Assembly (NCBI RefSeq): GCF_025060895.1
Contig: NZ_JANZKV010000042.1
Location: forward strand, 1-64,000
Direction: 5' to 3'
Length of the DNA: 64,000 nucleotides
Origin: Stieleria sedimenti
Lineage (GTDB): Bacteria; Planctomycetota; Planctomycetia; Pirellulales; Pirellulaceae
Shown: positions 35,781 to 43,233 of the stretch, one piece after another
Layout: every line of letters starts with the position of its first letter
Position numbering within the stretch: the stretch's first letter is position 1
The notes under the pieces: model-generated
Databases searched by the model: none
What the model saw: only the letters and a program-made list of their open reading frames with translations
What the model was told of the DNA's origin: nothing
Program-made: the position numbers and the translations under genes

Positions 35781-37004
35781 TCAGCCGAGTAGTCTTGCAT
35801 ACTGTTCTCGATACTCTGCGTCCGCGTATCGCCGGACATAATTCTTGCGGAGCTGACCGGAAGCGCTAATGGGCCTCCCCTTCTGGATTGCCGTGGTAAT
35901 TTGGCGTCTTTCAAAATCCGTGCCAAATTTCGATTTCAAAGCCTCTCGCTCAACTCTGGCGAGGACTGCCTCATCTCTCTGTTGTATCCAGTCGTCGGTT
36001 TCGGCGGCGATCGCGTTCTTCGTCGTTTCGGCTGGGGACACATGGGCTTTTCGAGCGATGGCTGGCGTGGCCCTGGCTCGTTTTGAGGACATACGCACGA
36101 ACACTCCGTCCCAACCGGATCCGCCTCTTCGCTTGACCACGTTGAAATCACTCAGGAACCCAACGTCGATTAGCACGTTGGCGGCGCGTTCGACGATTCG
36201 CACTACTTGGCTCGGATAGCGTTCTGCCAATCCCAGTGTCCCTTCAGCAAGTCGCATCAAGTCAAATTGAACCGTCCGCCGAGTCCTCGGCCAAAATTGT
36301 TTCCCCAGCCAGCGATAAAGCCGAATCGGTACCTCACGTCTGCGTCCCTTCGCGATTTTGCGAAACATCTCCATGTCGATGGATCGAATGTAGCCGTCGC
36401 CGATGCTCTTCCACATCACATCACTCCAGACAAATGAGCTCAGCATTTGTGAACGTTTCCGTGACTGATTGCGATGTTTTGAGTAACGTTCGCCGGAGCA
36501 AAGTTCATAGCTTTCGATGAGATGAAATCCGTGACTTCGGTACTCCCGTTCGCCCTTGTCCCACCACGCGTTCGAGAACTTGAGAAACACGCTCGTCAAC
36601 CGGTCAAAACTCTCAGCGAGCCGCCGGTACGCTCGCCCATCGGTGGACCAGCCAATCGTCTGCAACAGCTGGTACTGCGAAAACGCCACCTTTCGGCCGA
36701 CCGCTCCATTTTGATGGGTCAACGAGCTAAGCCCCAGGAGGACTTGTTCATCAATCGGACGCGGCAATCCAAACTTGGCCGATCCACTGATGATCAATGT
36801 GCGTTGCACCAGCTTCTTGGTCGTTCGATCTCGAACTTCGTGAACGATTTCGATGGATTGCTCATTTGTTGATGACAGACGACAGATGGGAAACTCGACC
36901 AAGTTCATTTCGTCTTTGCCGAGACTCGGGGCAAGAATGGCCGTACCATCGGTTTTGTTTCGACGTGGATTTGAGAGCGCGATCGTTGTCACTACTCCCC
37001 CCAT
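35781..37004 (-). CDS. repA: Plasmid replication initiator (RepA type)
   Basis: Starting at ATG 37004, the 407-residue protein resembles replication initiator protein A. Features are LIISGSAKFGLPRPIDEQVL, VAFSQYQLLQTIGWSTDGRA, and the winged-helix segments RSIDMEMFRKIAKGRRREVP then IRLYRWLGKQFW and ERYPSQVVRIVERAANVLID. The longer frame that starts at 37169 was rejected, because its first 55 codons read through the iterons. Six 22-bp iterons lie at 37065-37196 immediately upstream, and ParA is divergent. It should bind the iterons and open the origin. Within an integrated element it may be silent, or used after excision. Confidence 0.85.
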   Translation of the reverse strand: MGGVVTTIALSNPRRNKTDGTAILAPSLGKDEMNLVEFPICRLSSTNEQSIEIVHEVRDRTTKKLVQRTLIISGSAKFGLPRPIDEQVLLGLSSLTHQNGAVGRKVAFSQYQLLQTIGWSTDGRAYRRLAESFDRLTSVFLKFSNAWWDKGEREYRSHGFHLIESYELCSGERYSKHRNQSRKRSQMLSSFVWSDVMWKSIGDGYIRSIDMEMFRKIAKGRRREVPIRLYRWLGKQFWPRTRRTVQFDLMRLAEGTLGLAERYPSQVVRIVERAANVLIDVGFLSDFNVVKRRGGSGWDGVFVRMSSKRARATPAIARKAHVSPAETTKNAIAAETDDWIQQRDEAVLARVEREALKSKFGTDFERRQITTAIQKGRPISASGQLRKNYVRRYADAEYREQYARLLG

Positions 37005-37064
37005 CTCCAAACAGAGGCTGTCTGACCGTGGAGAACACCAACGACCATTGTGAAAACCGAATTT

Positions 37065-37196
37065 GGTCGTGTTTCCAGAAAAGCAAGCCTGCGATTCAGA
37101 CAAGCGTTGGCCGTGTTCCCAGACAAGAAAGGCCGTGTTGCCAAGCAAGTTCGGTCGTGTTCCGAGCACAAAGTGCTCGTGTTTCCAGACAAGATT
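37065..37196. repeat. Six 22-bp iterons: probable replication origin (oriV)
   Basis: Repeats start at 37065, 37087, 37109, 37131, 37153 and 37175, exactly 22 bp apart. The consensus is GGYCGTGTTYCCAGACAAG. The copies at 37109 and 37131 (ggccgtgtt) and 37065 and 37153 (ggtcgtgtt) are closest, and the copy at 37087 is degenerate except for its CAGACAAG end. This helical-phase spacing directly upstream of repA is the hallmark of an iteron-controlled plasmid origin. Confidence 0.9.
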
Positions 37197-37236
37197 TTCG
37201 TCGATTCACGAGTCAATTCAATGAGTTGACGGTCGC

Positions 37237-37278
37237 GTACGTAAGAACAAGAAGAACTTAAAGAACGTTCTTGCGTAC
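37237..37278. repeat. Inverted repeat beside the iterons
   Basis: GTACGTAAGAAC (37237-37248) pairs with GTTCTTGCGTAC (37267-37278) with one mismatch, around an A-rich loop. It is next to the iteron array in a locally AT-rich stretch and could be a DnaA-like, host-factor or promoter-operator part of the origin. Confidence 0.55.
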
Positions 37279-37459
37279 CTCTTTTCAATTGAATGGAATT
37301 GTCTGTCTCGCCGAGACCTTTGCACATCGGCCGACTCCCTAAACGCCCGAAGGTACGGTATCGCGGATATTCTCCATGTCGCAATGGGGCTTGTTCAGTC
37401 ACTTGGCGTTCCTCCCACGCTGCAATCGCGTTCGATTAAAACGAATTGGATGATTCATT

Positions 37460-37501
37460 CATGCCTGACCTATTCAGGCAACCTCTCCCGAGTCAGGCAT
37501 G
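37460..37501. promoter_or_regulatory. Candidate parS or parA operator
   Basis: The arms CATGCCTGAC (37460-37469) and GTCAGGCATG (37492-37501) are perfect reverse complements about 100 bp upstream of parA. The motif TGATTCATTCATGC (37451) recurs in extended form near 37573-37590 (TGATTCATGCATTCATGC). Such repeats before a parA gene typically serve as centromere and operator. Binding is not shown. The rest of 37279-37603 shows no gene. Confidence 0.5.
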
Positions 37502-37603
37502 ACCCAGGTGTGAGTCTCGAATGAATCTTGCAGTCGGCAGGAAAGAATCACGACATCCAGAAAGATGCTTGCGTGATTCATGCATTCATGCGACACCAAA
37601 GAA

Positions 37604-38269
37604 ATGATTTACCTGTTTGTTAATGAAAAAGGTGGAGTCGGCAAGTCAACCCTGGCGACGGCACTCGCCGTCTACCTGCATGACAGCGGTAGACGGGTCG
37701 CCGTTTTGGACACTGACAAGCAGCTCCACACTGCACGCGCCGTCACACAAGCGGAGCCCAACATCACCGTCGTTTCTGAATTCGATGCACGAAAGATCCC
37801 AGCGGTCGTGAAGGAGTTGGCAAACGAATTTGAGGACGTCGTTGCCGATGCTCCGGCGAAACTGGAAGATGAGGCAAGGGCGCTCATGGTAATGGCCGAC
37901 ATCGCCGTCTTTCCAACGGAACCAACGATCAAGTGCCTTCGCTCTACCAAGACATCGATCAACGTGCTTGAGTACGCGAGGAAATTGACAGGAGGCAAGC
38001 CGCACTCCGCCTGGCTGGTGCTCAACAAGGCGAAGAAACGCACACGGATCTACCAAGAGGTGGAACAGCTGGCACCTAAACTCGGATTGTCGGTGGCAAA
38101 GACAGCAGTCCGTGATCTACAGGCATTCCCCGAGGCTGACCAGCAGGGCACCGTGGTCACGCGGATGATTGCTTCAACGTCCTCGATCGAAAAGGCAACC
38201 CAGGACATTCAGAACCTATTTGCAGAACTTATCGAGCGAGAGTATCCGCAGGTGGTTCACTATGGATAG
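37604..38269 (+). CDS. parA: ParA-family partition ATPase
   Basis: The protein (221 residues from ATG 37604, or 229 from the ATG at 37580) has the deviant Walker A VNEKGGVGKSTLATALA, a Walker A' VAVLDTDKQLHTARA, and the Walker B-like region FEDVVADAPAKL. It is the short form without an N-terminal DNA-binding domain (type Ib ParA/ParF-like), fitting a small RHH partner. It should position plasmid copies at division. Its stop overlaps the partner start (ATGGATAG). It is divergent from repA, with the iterons and inverted repeats between. Confidence 0.9.
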   Translation: MIYLFVNEKGGVGKSTLATALAVYLHDSGRRVAVLDTDKQLHTARAVTQAEPNITVVSEFDARKIPAVVKELANEFEDVVADAPAKLEDEARALMVMADIAVFPTEPTIKCLRSTKTSINVLEYARKLTGGKPHSAWLVLNKAKKRTRIYQEVEQLAPKLGLSVAKTAVRDLQAFPEADQQGTVVTRMIASTSSIEKATQDIQNLFAELIEREYPQVVHYG

Positions 38270-38663
38270 TGAAAGACGTACTGTCGCCGATGCACTGGAT
38301 ACCGATGACAAAATCGGCCAGTTCATTTCGAACGGACTCGCCAACCTATCAACCGAAAGTTCTGAGGCTTCACCTTCAGTGGAAAGTGCCGGCCTCGATG
38401 GAGGCGAGCCGGCCAAGGATGCACCATCGAAGCAACCTGAAAGAAAGAACCGCAGTGTGTCGAAGCCACGCAAAATCTCGGACGAACAATTGTCAAGAAC
38501 ATTGGCCAAGTCGGTCATTCAGAAAACGGTCCGATTCAAACCGACGTTGATTGCCCAGCTCGAAGACTGGATCCGGCGACAAGAGGCGGACGGAAACGTT
38601 CAAACGACCTTCCAACAGATTCAAAACGAAGCACTGGAGCTTTGGCTTGACCGGAACTCGTGA
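38262..38663 (+). CDS. Small partition partner (ParB/ParG-like)
   Basis: The 133-residue protein overlaps the end of parA by eight bases. An unstructured, acidic then basic N-terminal half (about 1-70, rich in Ser, Glu and Lys) precedes a compact C-terminal domain (KTVRFKPTLIAQLEDWIRRQ, then FQQIQNEALELWLDR), with the strand-helix-helix form of an RHH domain. This is the usual build of type Ib partition partners: a disordered tail that stimulates ParA and an RHH that binds parS. Confidence 0.72.
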   Translation: MDSERRTVADALDTDDKIGQFISNGLANLSTESSEASPSVESAGLDGGEPAKDAPSKQPERKNRSVSKPRKISDEQLSRTLAKSVIQKTVRFKPTLIAQLEDWIRRQEADGNVQTTFQQIQNEALELWLDRNS

Positions 38664-38680
38664 TCCGCATCGGACTCCGG

Positions 38681-39286
38681 CTAGTGGAGCAGTGTGAACT
38701 GTCGGTGGTGGGAGAGCTCGATGTAAGGCGAATGATAGGACAGGAGCTGCAGATCATCTTCCGAGGTCCTGAATGAGTGAACCGTTCCCCGCGAAAAGAC
38801 AAGCACATCACCCGTTTCAACCTCGATCGAATTCAGTTCCCGCTCCCGGGAATCAGCGAAGTACTCGAATTCCCCGCGTCCCTCGGTTACGAAAATCACC
38901 CTGTCCGAGTAATCATGTGAGTGGAGCGGAAGATCGAGCGTCCGCTTTTGGAAATGAAGGCGAAGCAAAGCGTCATCTCCGCCGAGTATTTCTGATGCAC
39001 GCCACACGCCTCCGCTGATATTCTCCACTTCCTCGAACGGCGACTCCATTTTCAGCGGATACTCGTCATAAAGTGATCTGACCTGTGGTCGAAGGTCACC
39101 TAACTCGGGGTGACGATAGTCCCGGCAATGAGCGCAGATTCCGTCCGGAAAACGCCCGGCACGGATGTCGGCGGACACGCTCGCCGCGATCTCACGGCAA
39201 ACGCGAAACATGGTCGTCAGAGCACTGTGCCAGATGACCGGGGCGGTAACACCCGAAAGCACGTTGAACGCAGAAAGTGCGAGCAT
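38681..39286 (-). CDS. Cupin-domain protein with an N-terminal Cys motif
   Basis: The start is uncertain (39286, 39211 or 39364). The C-terminal half is a cupin: LHFQKRTLDLPLHSHDYSDR, then VTEGRGEFEYF, and VETGDVLVFSRGTVHSFRTS, with the metal-ligand His and Glu residues in place. Before it lies CAHCRDYRHPELGDLRPQVR, a possible zinc knuckle. It may be a metal-dependent sensor or small-molecule enzyme. It is divergent from the membrane protein gene at 39338, and the two may share a control region. Confidence 0.65.
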   Translation of the reverse strand: MLALSAFNVLSGVTAPVIWHSALTTMFRVCREIAASVSADIRAGRFPDGICAHCRDYRHPELGDLRPQVRSLYDEYPLKMESPFEEVENISGGVWRASEILGGDDALLRLHFQKRTLDLPLHSHDYSDRVIFVTEGRGEFEYFADSRERELNSIEVETGDVLVFSRGTVHSFRTSEDDLQLLSYHSPYIELSHHRQFTLLH

Positions 39287-39337
39287 GTTGATTAGTGGGT
39301 TGGAGGATGAGATGGTTCGGAGCGAGAAACCCCGATC

Positions 39338-39940
39338 ATGGAAAAGACTGCTAGCTCGGAACAACCTCGCAGACGGCTGTCGAGGCGAGAAAGAATTGAC
39401 GTCCTTTTCGCCGAGTACAACGCACTCAATGAACTATTGCGTTTTCGGTTGACGGCAATGGATCGCCGGTTGCCAGTCGCCGTGAGCTTCATGGCGGCGA
39501 CAATCGTGGCGGTGCTGGCCCTGCCCTTGGAACTGCAGCTGGCCGTGTTGATCACGACACCCTCAGCAATCCTCTGGATGGGGCGTACGACGGTCCAGCA
39601 CGCCAGGGCAAAGGAAGACAACTTGCGTCGCATCAGCGAGATCGAACAAACAATCAACGAAATCGCGGGCGAAGAATTGCTGCTGTTCCAATCTCGACAT
39701 CCGAATCGGGCCGAAACCGTGGGCGGAAGGACGGGAATGTCCGCGGTCTTCGCAACGACGCTGAATTCGTTGCTGATGTTGCTGGTTTGCGTCGCCCTGT
39801 TTGGCGGCAAGCACGGCCTGACGGCCCAGATTCTGTATTTCGTGTTTATCACGGCAATCGCCTTGGACCTGATCATGGGTGCAGTTCAATTGAACAGGTA
39901 TGTGTACCGGCGGCCTCCGATGATCTTGCTGGAAAAATGA
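39338..39940 (+). CDS. Four-helix membrane protein of unknown function
   Basis: The 200-residue protein has two hydrophobic pairs: VAVSFMAATIVAVLALPL and LAVLITTPSAILWMG near residues 45-85, then TTLNSLLMLLVCVALFGG and LYFVFITAIALDLIMGAV near 135-180. A charged helical region lies between. The N-terminus is Arg-rich. No function is recognised. It is cargo between the partition genes and the XRE repressor. Confidence 0.6.
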   Translation: MEKTASSEQPRRRLSRRERIDVLFAEYNALNELLRFRLTAMDRRLPVAVSFMAATIVAVLALPLELQLAVLITTPSAILWMGRTTVQHARAKEDNLRRISEIEQTINEIAGEELLLFQSRHPNRAETVGGRTGMSAVFATTLNSLLMLLVCVALFGGKHGLTAQILYFVFITAIALDLIMGAVQLNRYVYRRPPMILLEK

Positions 39941-39948
39941 CGAAGGAA

Positions 39949-39992
39949 TCACACTTATCGTGTGTAGCCAGGATAGACACTAATAAGTGTGA
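39949..39992. promoter_or_regulatory. Operator-like inverted repeat upstream of the XRE gene
   Basis: TCACACTTAT (39949-39958) and ATAAGTGTGA (39983-39992) are perfect reverse complements, and the second ends nine bases before the XRE start. A possible -10 (TAATAA) overlaps the right arm. This fits autorepression by the HTH protein encoded downstream. Confidence 0.65.
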
Positions 39993-40000
39993 TGTAAAGC

Positions 40001-40213
40001 ATGGCTGCAAAAGGAATTCTCGAGAAAGTTGGAAGACGCGTCCGCGAATTGCGAGAGGCGAAGGGCTGGTCGCAGGAGGAGTTGGGCTTTCGTAGCGATC
40101 TTCACCGCAACTACATCGGAGGAATCGAACGAGGCGAACGCAACGTCGCGTTGCTCAACCTCGAGAAGCTCGCCAAAGCACTCGGAGTCCACCCCCGAGA
40201 TCTTTTCCCGTAG
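40001..40213 (+). CDS. XRE-family helix-turn-helix regulator
   Basis: The 70-residue protein is a single HTH_3 domain: VGRRVRELREAKGWSQEELG, then LHRNYIGGIERGERNVALLN and LAKALGVHPRDLF. It is a minimal lambda-repressor-like fold. With the perfect inverted repeat just upstream it is probably autoregulated and may control nearby element genes. Confidence 0.88.
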   Translation: MAAKGILEKVGRRVRELREAKGWSQEELGFRSDLHRNYIGGIERGERNVALLNLEKLAKALGVHPRDLFP

Positions 40214-40227
40214 ACCGGTCCGGCAAT

Positions 40228-40350
40228 TCAAGCAGCGAGCAGAATGGCGTCACTTTGCGCACGAAACGTCGCAAATTGCCCGTCAAACGTAGCCACCTTC
40301 GCCAGAGGGTGGATCCACGATGTTCGCCGCGGACTGGGAACGTAAACACG
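40228..40350 (-). pseudogene. C-terminal fragment of a PIN-domain (VapC-type) toxin
   Basis: Reading to TGA at 40228, the frame ends KVATFDGQFATFRAQSDAIL LAA. The ATFD..FA pattern near the C-terminus is typical of PIN nucleases. The N-terminal part with the catalytic acidic residues is missing and the upstream sequence is unrelated, so this is a short relic. The call rests on a short stretch and is tentative. Confidence 0.42.
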
Positions 40351-40369
40351 GCAAAGTGGGACTGTCCAA

Positions 40370-40915
40370 CTACGTCGACTCTCGAATGGACAGCACTTCA
40401 TTCGTTCCGTCACCGTGAATGATATGGTCGAGAACGGTAATTCCTAGCAATTTTCCCGCCTCTGTCAGTCGGTCAGTGACACTGATGTCTTCCCGACTCG
40501 GCGTCGTGTTGCCCGACGGATGATTGTGAGAAAGGATCACGGCTGACGAGCCCTCAATGATTGCCGGCTTGAACACTTCCCTGGGGTGAACCAGCGAAGC
40601 GTCAAGCGTTCCCACTGTGACACGCACAACGCATTGAACCCGGTGCTTGGTATCGAGGCACGCAACAACGAATTGCTCCTGATCCCACGCAGGATTGTCT
40701 TGCCAGTACCTCTTGAAGAACATTCGCGATTCTTCGGTGCTCGTCAGGCACGGTCGGTCCCCCAGCGACCGCTCAAAAACGACCGAAACACGTTTTACGG
40801 AAGCATATCGAAGGTCATCGATTTCGCTCTCGGCCGTCAGGTCCCCTGAGACGTGCTCATGCTTCATTCGTTCTAATTCTGCTACCTCAAAATCGAAGAG
40901 TCGTTGCGTGATCAT
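40370..40915 (-). CDS. RadC-family (JAMM/MPN) protein
   Basis: The 181-residue protein carries the RadC/JAB1-MPN metalloprotein signature VILSHNHPSGNTTPSREDIS (His-x-His and Asp ligands), preceded by FVVACLDTKHRVQCVVRVTVGTL and followed by LGITVLDHIIHGDG. The helix-hairpin-helix of chromosomal RadC is lacking, as usual for mobile-element versions. Its role is unsettled: anti-restriction and DNA repair have been proposed for the family. It is a common passenger on integrative elements. Confidence 0.85.
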   Translation of the reverse strand: MITQRLFDFEVAELERMKHEHVSGDLTAESEIDDLRYASVKRVSVVFERSLGDRPCLTSTEESRMFFKRYWQDNPAWDQEQFVVACLDTKHRVQCVVRVTVGTLDASLVHPREVFKPAIIEGSSAVILSHNHPSGNTTPSREDISVTDRLTEAGKLLGITVLDHIIHGDGTNEVLSIREST

Positions 40916-41353
40916 TCCTAAAGCCCCATGTGGACTCTAAGAATCTCACGAAGGGGATCGCTAATCAAACTCCGTTCGAGTGGCAGGCCGTGCCGCCACG
41001 ACAACATCTAGCAGTTCGACTACGCGCATCGACGGAGAATCGCGTTCGCAGATGTCCAATCGCTGGTTCTTCGTCCGACGTGAATAATGGAAACTGAATG
41101 CCAAATTGCACGCACAGAGGATAGGTCTTCGTCGGGCCGACCGTTGCTCGACGTGTGTAGCGACCAAATGAATACACGGCAAACTCGTGCTTTCCGTCAA
41201 CTGCGAAACGGCACGTCGACGCATCAACCAGGAATTTATCTTTATCGTCGATGGCGTATGCCGGCCACTTCTCCGAGATTCATTGCCAATTCGCGTGCAT
41301 TTCAGTACTCATCGTGGTCGCTAGGAGAATGTCACTTGGATATTCTAAACGCC
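40916..41353. other. 438-bp gap without a supported gene
   Basis: Open frames exist on both strands (for example, minus 40961-41227), but they show no motif, ribosome site or neighbour overlap. The mixture of partly protein-like fragments suggests a decayed gene, not an active one. No repeat or hairpin was seen. Confidence 0.4.
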
Positions 41354-42001
41354 ATGTCATTCCCGCAATATATTTACTCGTTGGCCGACCCGCTCGCCCC
41401 GAAAGTCGTGCGCTATGTCGGTCGCACCAACAAGCTTGATCAGCGATTACGCATGCACTTATCGGAGGCCGAGTACGGTTTCACGATCAAAGACGTTTGG
41501 CTCATGTACCTTCGATACGAAGGCCGAGATCCGATTATGTCCGTTCTTGAACAATCGGAGTTTGGCGATTCAGCGACCGCGGAAAAGTGGGCCAAGACGC
41601 AAGAGAGGTACTGGATTGAAAAGATGGCAGTGAATGAGGCACCGATCCTGAACGGTCCAAAGTGGTCCGGTCATCCCAGTCGAAAAGCGATTCCGAAGGG
41701 TGTTAAGACGGCTTGGTGCGAAACACACGTTCTTCTCTGGGCGATTGATCGTAGTTGGCAAGATGAGAGAAATCTGTTGAGCTATCTGAATGATCGCTAT
41801 GGTTCGATCATGCGGGAAAGCCCTCAAGCAAACGGATCGACGCTTTGTGAATCCATGGCAGAAATTCCTCTCGCGCAATCCCAATACGAAGGAAGGCGTT
41901 TTCGAGCCTGTTCTGTCCTTCGCTCACTCTTACAGGCACACCCACAGCTTGAAGTTGGCGATCTTCAAGCGTTGACTGAGTTCAAGTGCTCAGCAACATG
42001 A
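41354..42001 (+). CDS. GIY-YIG nuclease-domain protein
   Basis: Starting at ATG 41354, the 215-residue protein opens with a GIY-YIG-like pattern: QYIYSLADP, then VVRYVGRTNKLDQRLRMHLS, with the Tyr, Gly and Arg of the family. A candidate metal-binding Glu lies in ERYWIEKMA and an Asn in EAPILNGPKW. The C-terminal 100 residues are unrelated to known nucleases. It overlaps the next frame by four bases (ATGA), so the two form a pair. It could be a restriction-like or homing nuclease. The long upstream frame extension was rejected. Confidence 0.75.
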   Translation: MSFPQYIYSLADPLAPKVVRYVGRTNKLDQRLRMHLSEAEYGFTIKDVWLMYLRYEGRDPIMSVLEQSEFGDSATAEKWAKTQERYWIEKMAVNEAPILNGPKWSGHPSRKAIPKGVKTAWCETHVLLWAIDRSWQDERNLLSYLNDRYGSIMRESPQANGSTLCESMAEIPLAQSQYEGRRFRACSVLRSLLQAHPQLEVGDLQALTEFKCSAT

Positions 42002-42456
42002 AAGTTTGGGCACATCATCCCAGCACGTTTCCACTGACCTCGCCGGATTTGGTCGTCGATGCGAGGAAGAGCATCGATTACCGAAGCCAGGAGTACCGCG
42101 ATGCGATCCGGAAACTGCACCAGCATCTGGGTGGTGAGACTCAGTTCCTATGGTGTCTCACTTCTCGAAACACATTTGTACGTCATTGCGCGTCAATCGA
42201 CTTGATCGAATGGGAACTTGACGCGCCCGCTTCACAGATTGATGCCTTTCTCGGCGATCACCGTCTCGATTCGTCGATCGCCAACGGTCTGCACGGTGCC
42301 CCCATGTGGGCCAGTTGCTTCGGCGGCGTGGTTGTGGCCAGCATGGTCGTGTGCCGCATGGTCGTGCCCGGCGTGGGCGTCCTGTGCGGTCGAGAGTTGG
42401 GGCGACATGAGCAGCGTGGCTGCGACGATTGCGGTAACGCTACGAAGTTTCATTGA
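41998..42456 (+). CDS. Partner of the GIY-YIG protein, probably 3'-truncated
   Basis: The first 80 residues (KVWAHHPSTFPLTSPDLVVD, then SIDYRSQEYRDAIRKLHQHL and FLWCLTSRNTFVRH) look like a real protein translated with the GIY-YIG gene. From about 42235 on, the frame runs antisense through the His-rich protein gene and is low-complexity (Val, Met and Gly), so the original end has been lost at a junction. Function is unknown. Confidence 0.5.
   Translation: MKVWAHHPSTFPLTSPDLVVDARKSIDYRSQEYRDAIRKLHQHLGGETQFLWCLTSRNTFVRHCASIDLIEWELDAPASQIDAFLGDHRLDSSIANGLHGAPMWASCFGGVVVASMVVCRMVVPGVGVLCGRELGRHEQRGCDDCGNATKFH
42232..42453 (-). pseudogene. 3'-truncated His-rich exported protein
   Basis: The frame starts with a signal peptide (RSVTAIVAATLLMSPQLSTA) and a His-rich segment (HAGHDHAAHDHAGHNH). 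It then enters what looks like the start of a folded domain (GPHGGTVQTVGDRRIETVIA) and stops after KGINL at the junction with the GIY-YIG partner gene. Such proteins bind copper or zinc in the periplasm. Here only the first 73 residues remain, so it is probably a truncated gene at a recombination boundary. A short His-rich product could still be made. Confidence 0.65.
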
Positions 42457-42502
42457 AACCAGCCTTGGAAAGTAGTGATGGCGTTGGGCGGTGAATGCAG
42501 GG

Positions 42503-42958
42503 TTACTTGTTGATCTTGGCGAGGTATTTGTCTGGTTCGGCGAGCAATTTGTCCTTGCAACCGTTGCAGCAAATCCAGACGGCTTGTCCGTTGACGTCGA
42601 TCTTCTCCGGGGCGCCCATCACGCCAAGCATCTCATCGCTGACGGGGCAGAAGTGTTGCTTCATTGCCGACATTCGATCTCCCTCGGGTAGATCGGCCAA
42701 TGTCTCCTTCATCTTGTCCATGTCGGACTTGCCCGCTGCGATTTCTTCGGCTGGTTGCGGTTCGCTGTTGACCGAATGATCGTGACCACCCTTGTCGTGC
42801 CTGTCCGAGTTCATGCTTTGGTGGTGATCCATCTCGGTTGATACGCGGAGCGAGGCGGAGTCATCGGTCTCAGTGACATTGGACGGTTGACAGCCGACCA
42901 ATGCGACGAACAGGATCGTCACTGTGGCGAGCGATAGGGTCCATTTGAGAAAGGCCAT
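42503..42958 (-). CDS. Lipoprotein with a His-rich linker and YHS-like metal domain
   Basis: The 151-residue protein has a lipoprotein signal (LATVTILFVALVGC, lipobox Cys23) and a His/Met-rich linker (MDHHQSMNSDRHDKGGHDHS). The C-terminal YHS-like domain reads HFCPVSDEMLGVMGAPEKID, then AVWICCNGCKDKLLAEPDKY. Cysteines in FCPV and CCNGC would bind copper or another soft metal. It probably buffers metal in the periplasm. It is divergent from the anti-sigma-like gene. Confidence 0.8.
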   Translation of the reverse strand: MAFLKWTLSLATVTILFVALVGCQPSNVTETDDSASLRVSTEMDHHQSMNSDRHDKGGHDHSVNSEPQPAEEIAAGKSDMDKMKETLADLPEGDRMSAMKQHFCPVSDEMLGVMGAPEKIDVNGQAVWICCNGCKDKLLAEPDKYLAKINK

Positions 42959-42961
42959 TGC

Positions 42962-42971
42962 GGAACGTTCC
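42962..42971. promoter_or_regulatory. 10-bp perfect palindrome in the divergent promoter region
   Basis: GGAACGTTCC lies just before the lipoprotein gene start, in the gap between two divergent metal genes. It could be an operator half-site pair, but the short length makes chance likely. Confidence 0.3.
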
Positions 42972-43233
42972 TTGACTGAGGAGCAAGTAAATTGGGCAGT
43001 CGATTTCGTTCTTGGATACTCGCGAGCGGGTCAACCTTCATGAATTTCGAGCAAAACAACGAAAAATAGTGGCTGAGAACGACGTTTCCTTGAAAATCTA
43101 CAAGAACGGTGAAGAAGACGGCCCGCCACCGCATCAAATAGGCGTCACGTCAGTCGCATCGAGGTTCCGGCTCCAGGGCCCACCTGCGATCCACATACTG
43201 GTGCTGACCGTGATCAGCCCGAGGCAAGCGACA

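Noticed and set aside
36992-37169. Longer N-terminus for RepA
   Set aside because: The extra codons read through the 22-bp iterons, giving repeated peptide, which fits DNA sites better than protein.
40961-41227. Minus-strand frame before the GIY-YIG gene
   Set aside because: It has no family pattern. Two overlapping frames look partly protein-like, suggesting a decayed gene only.
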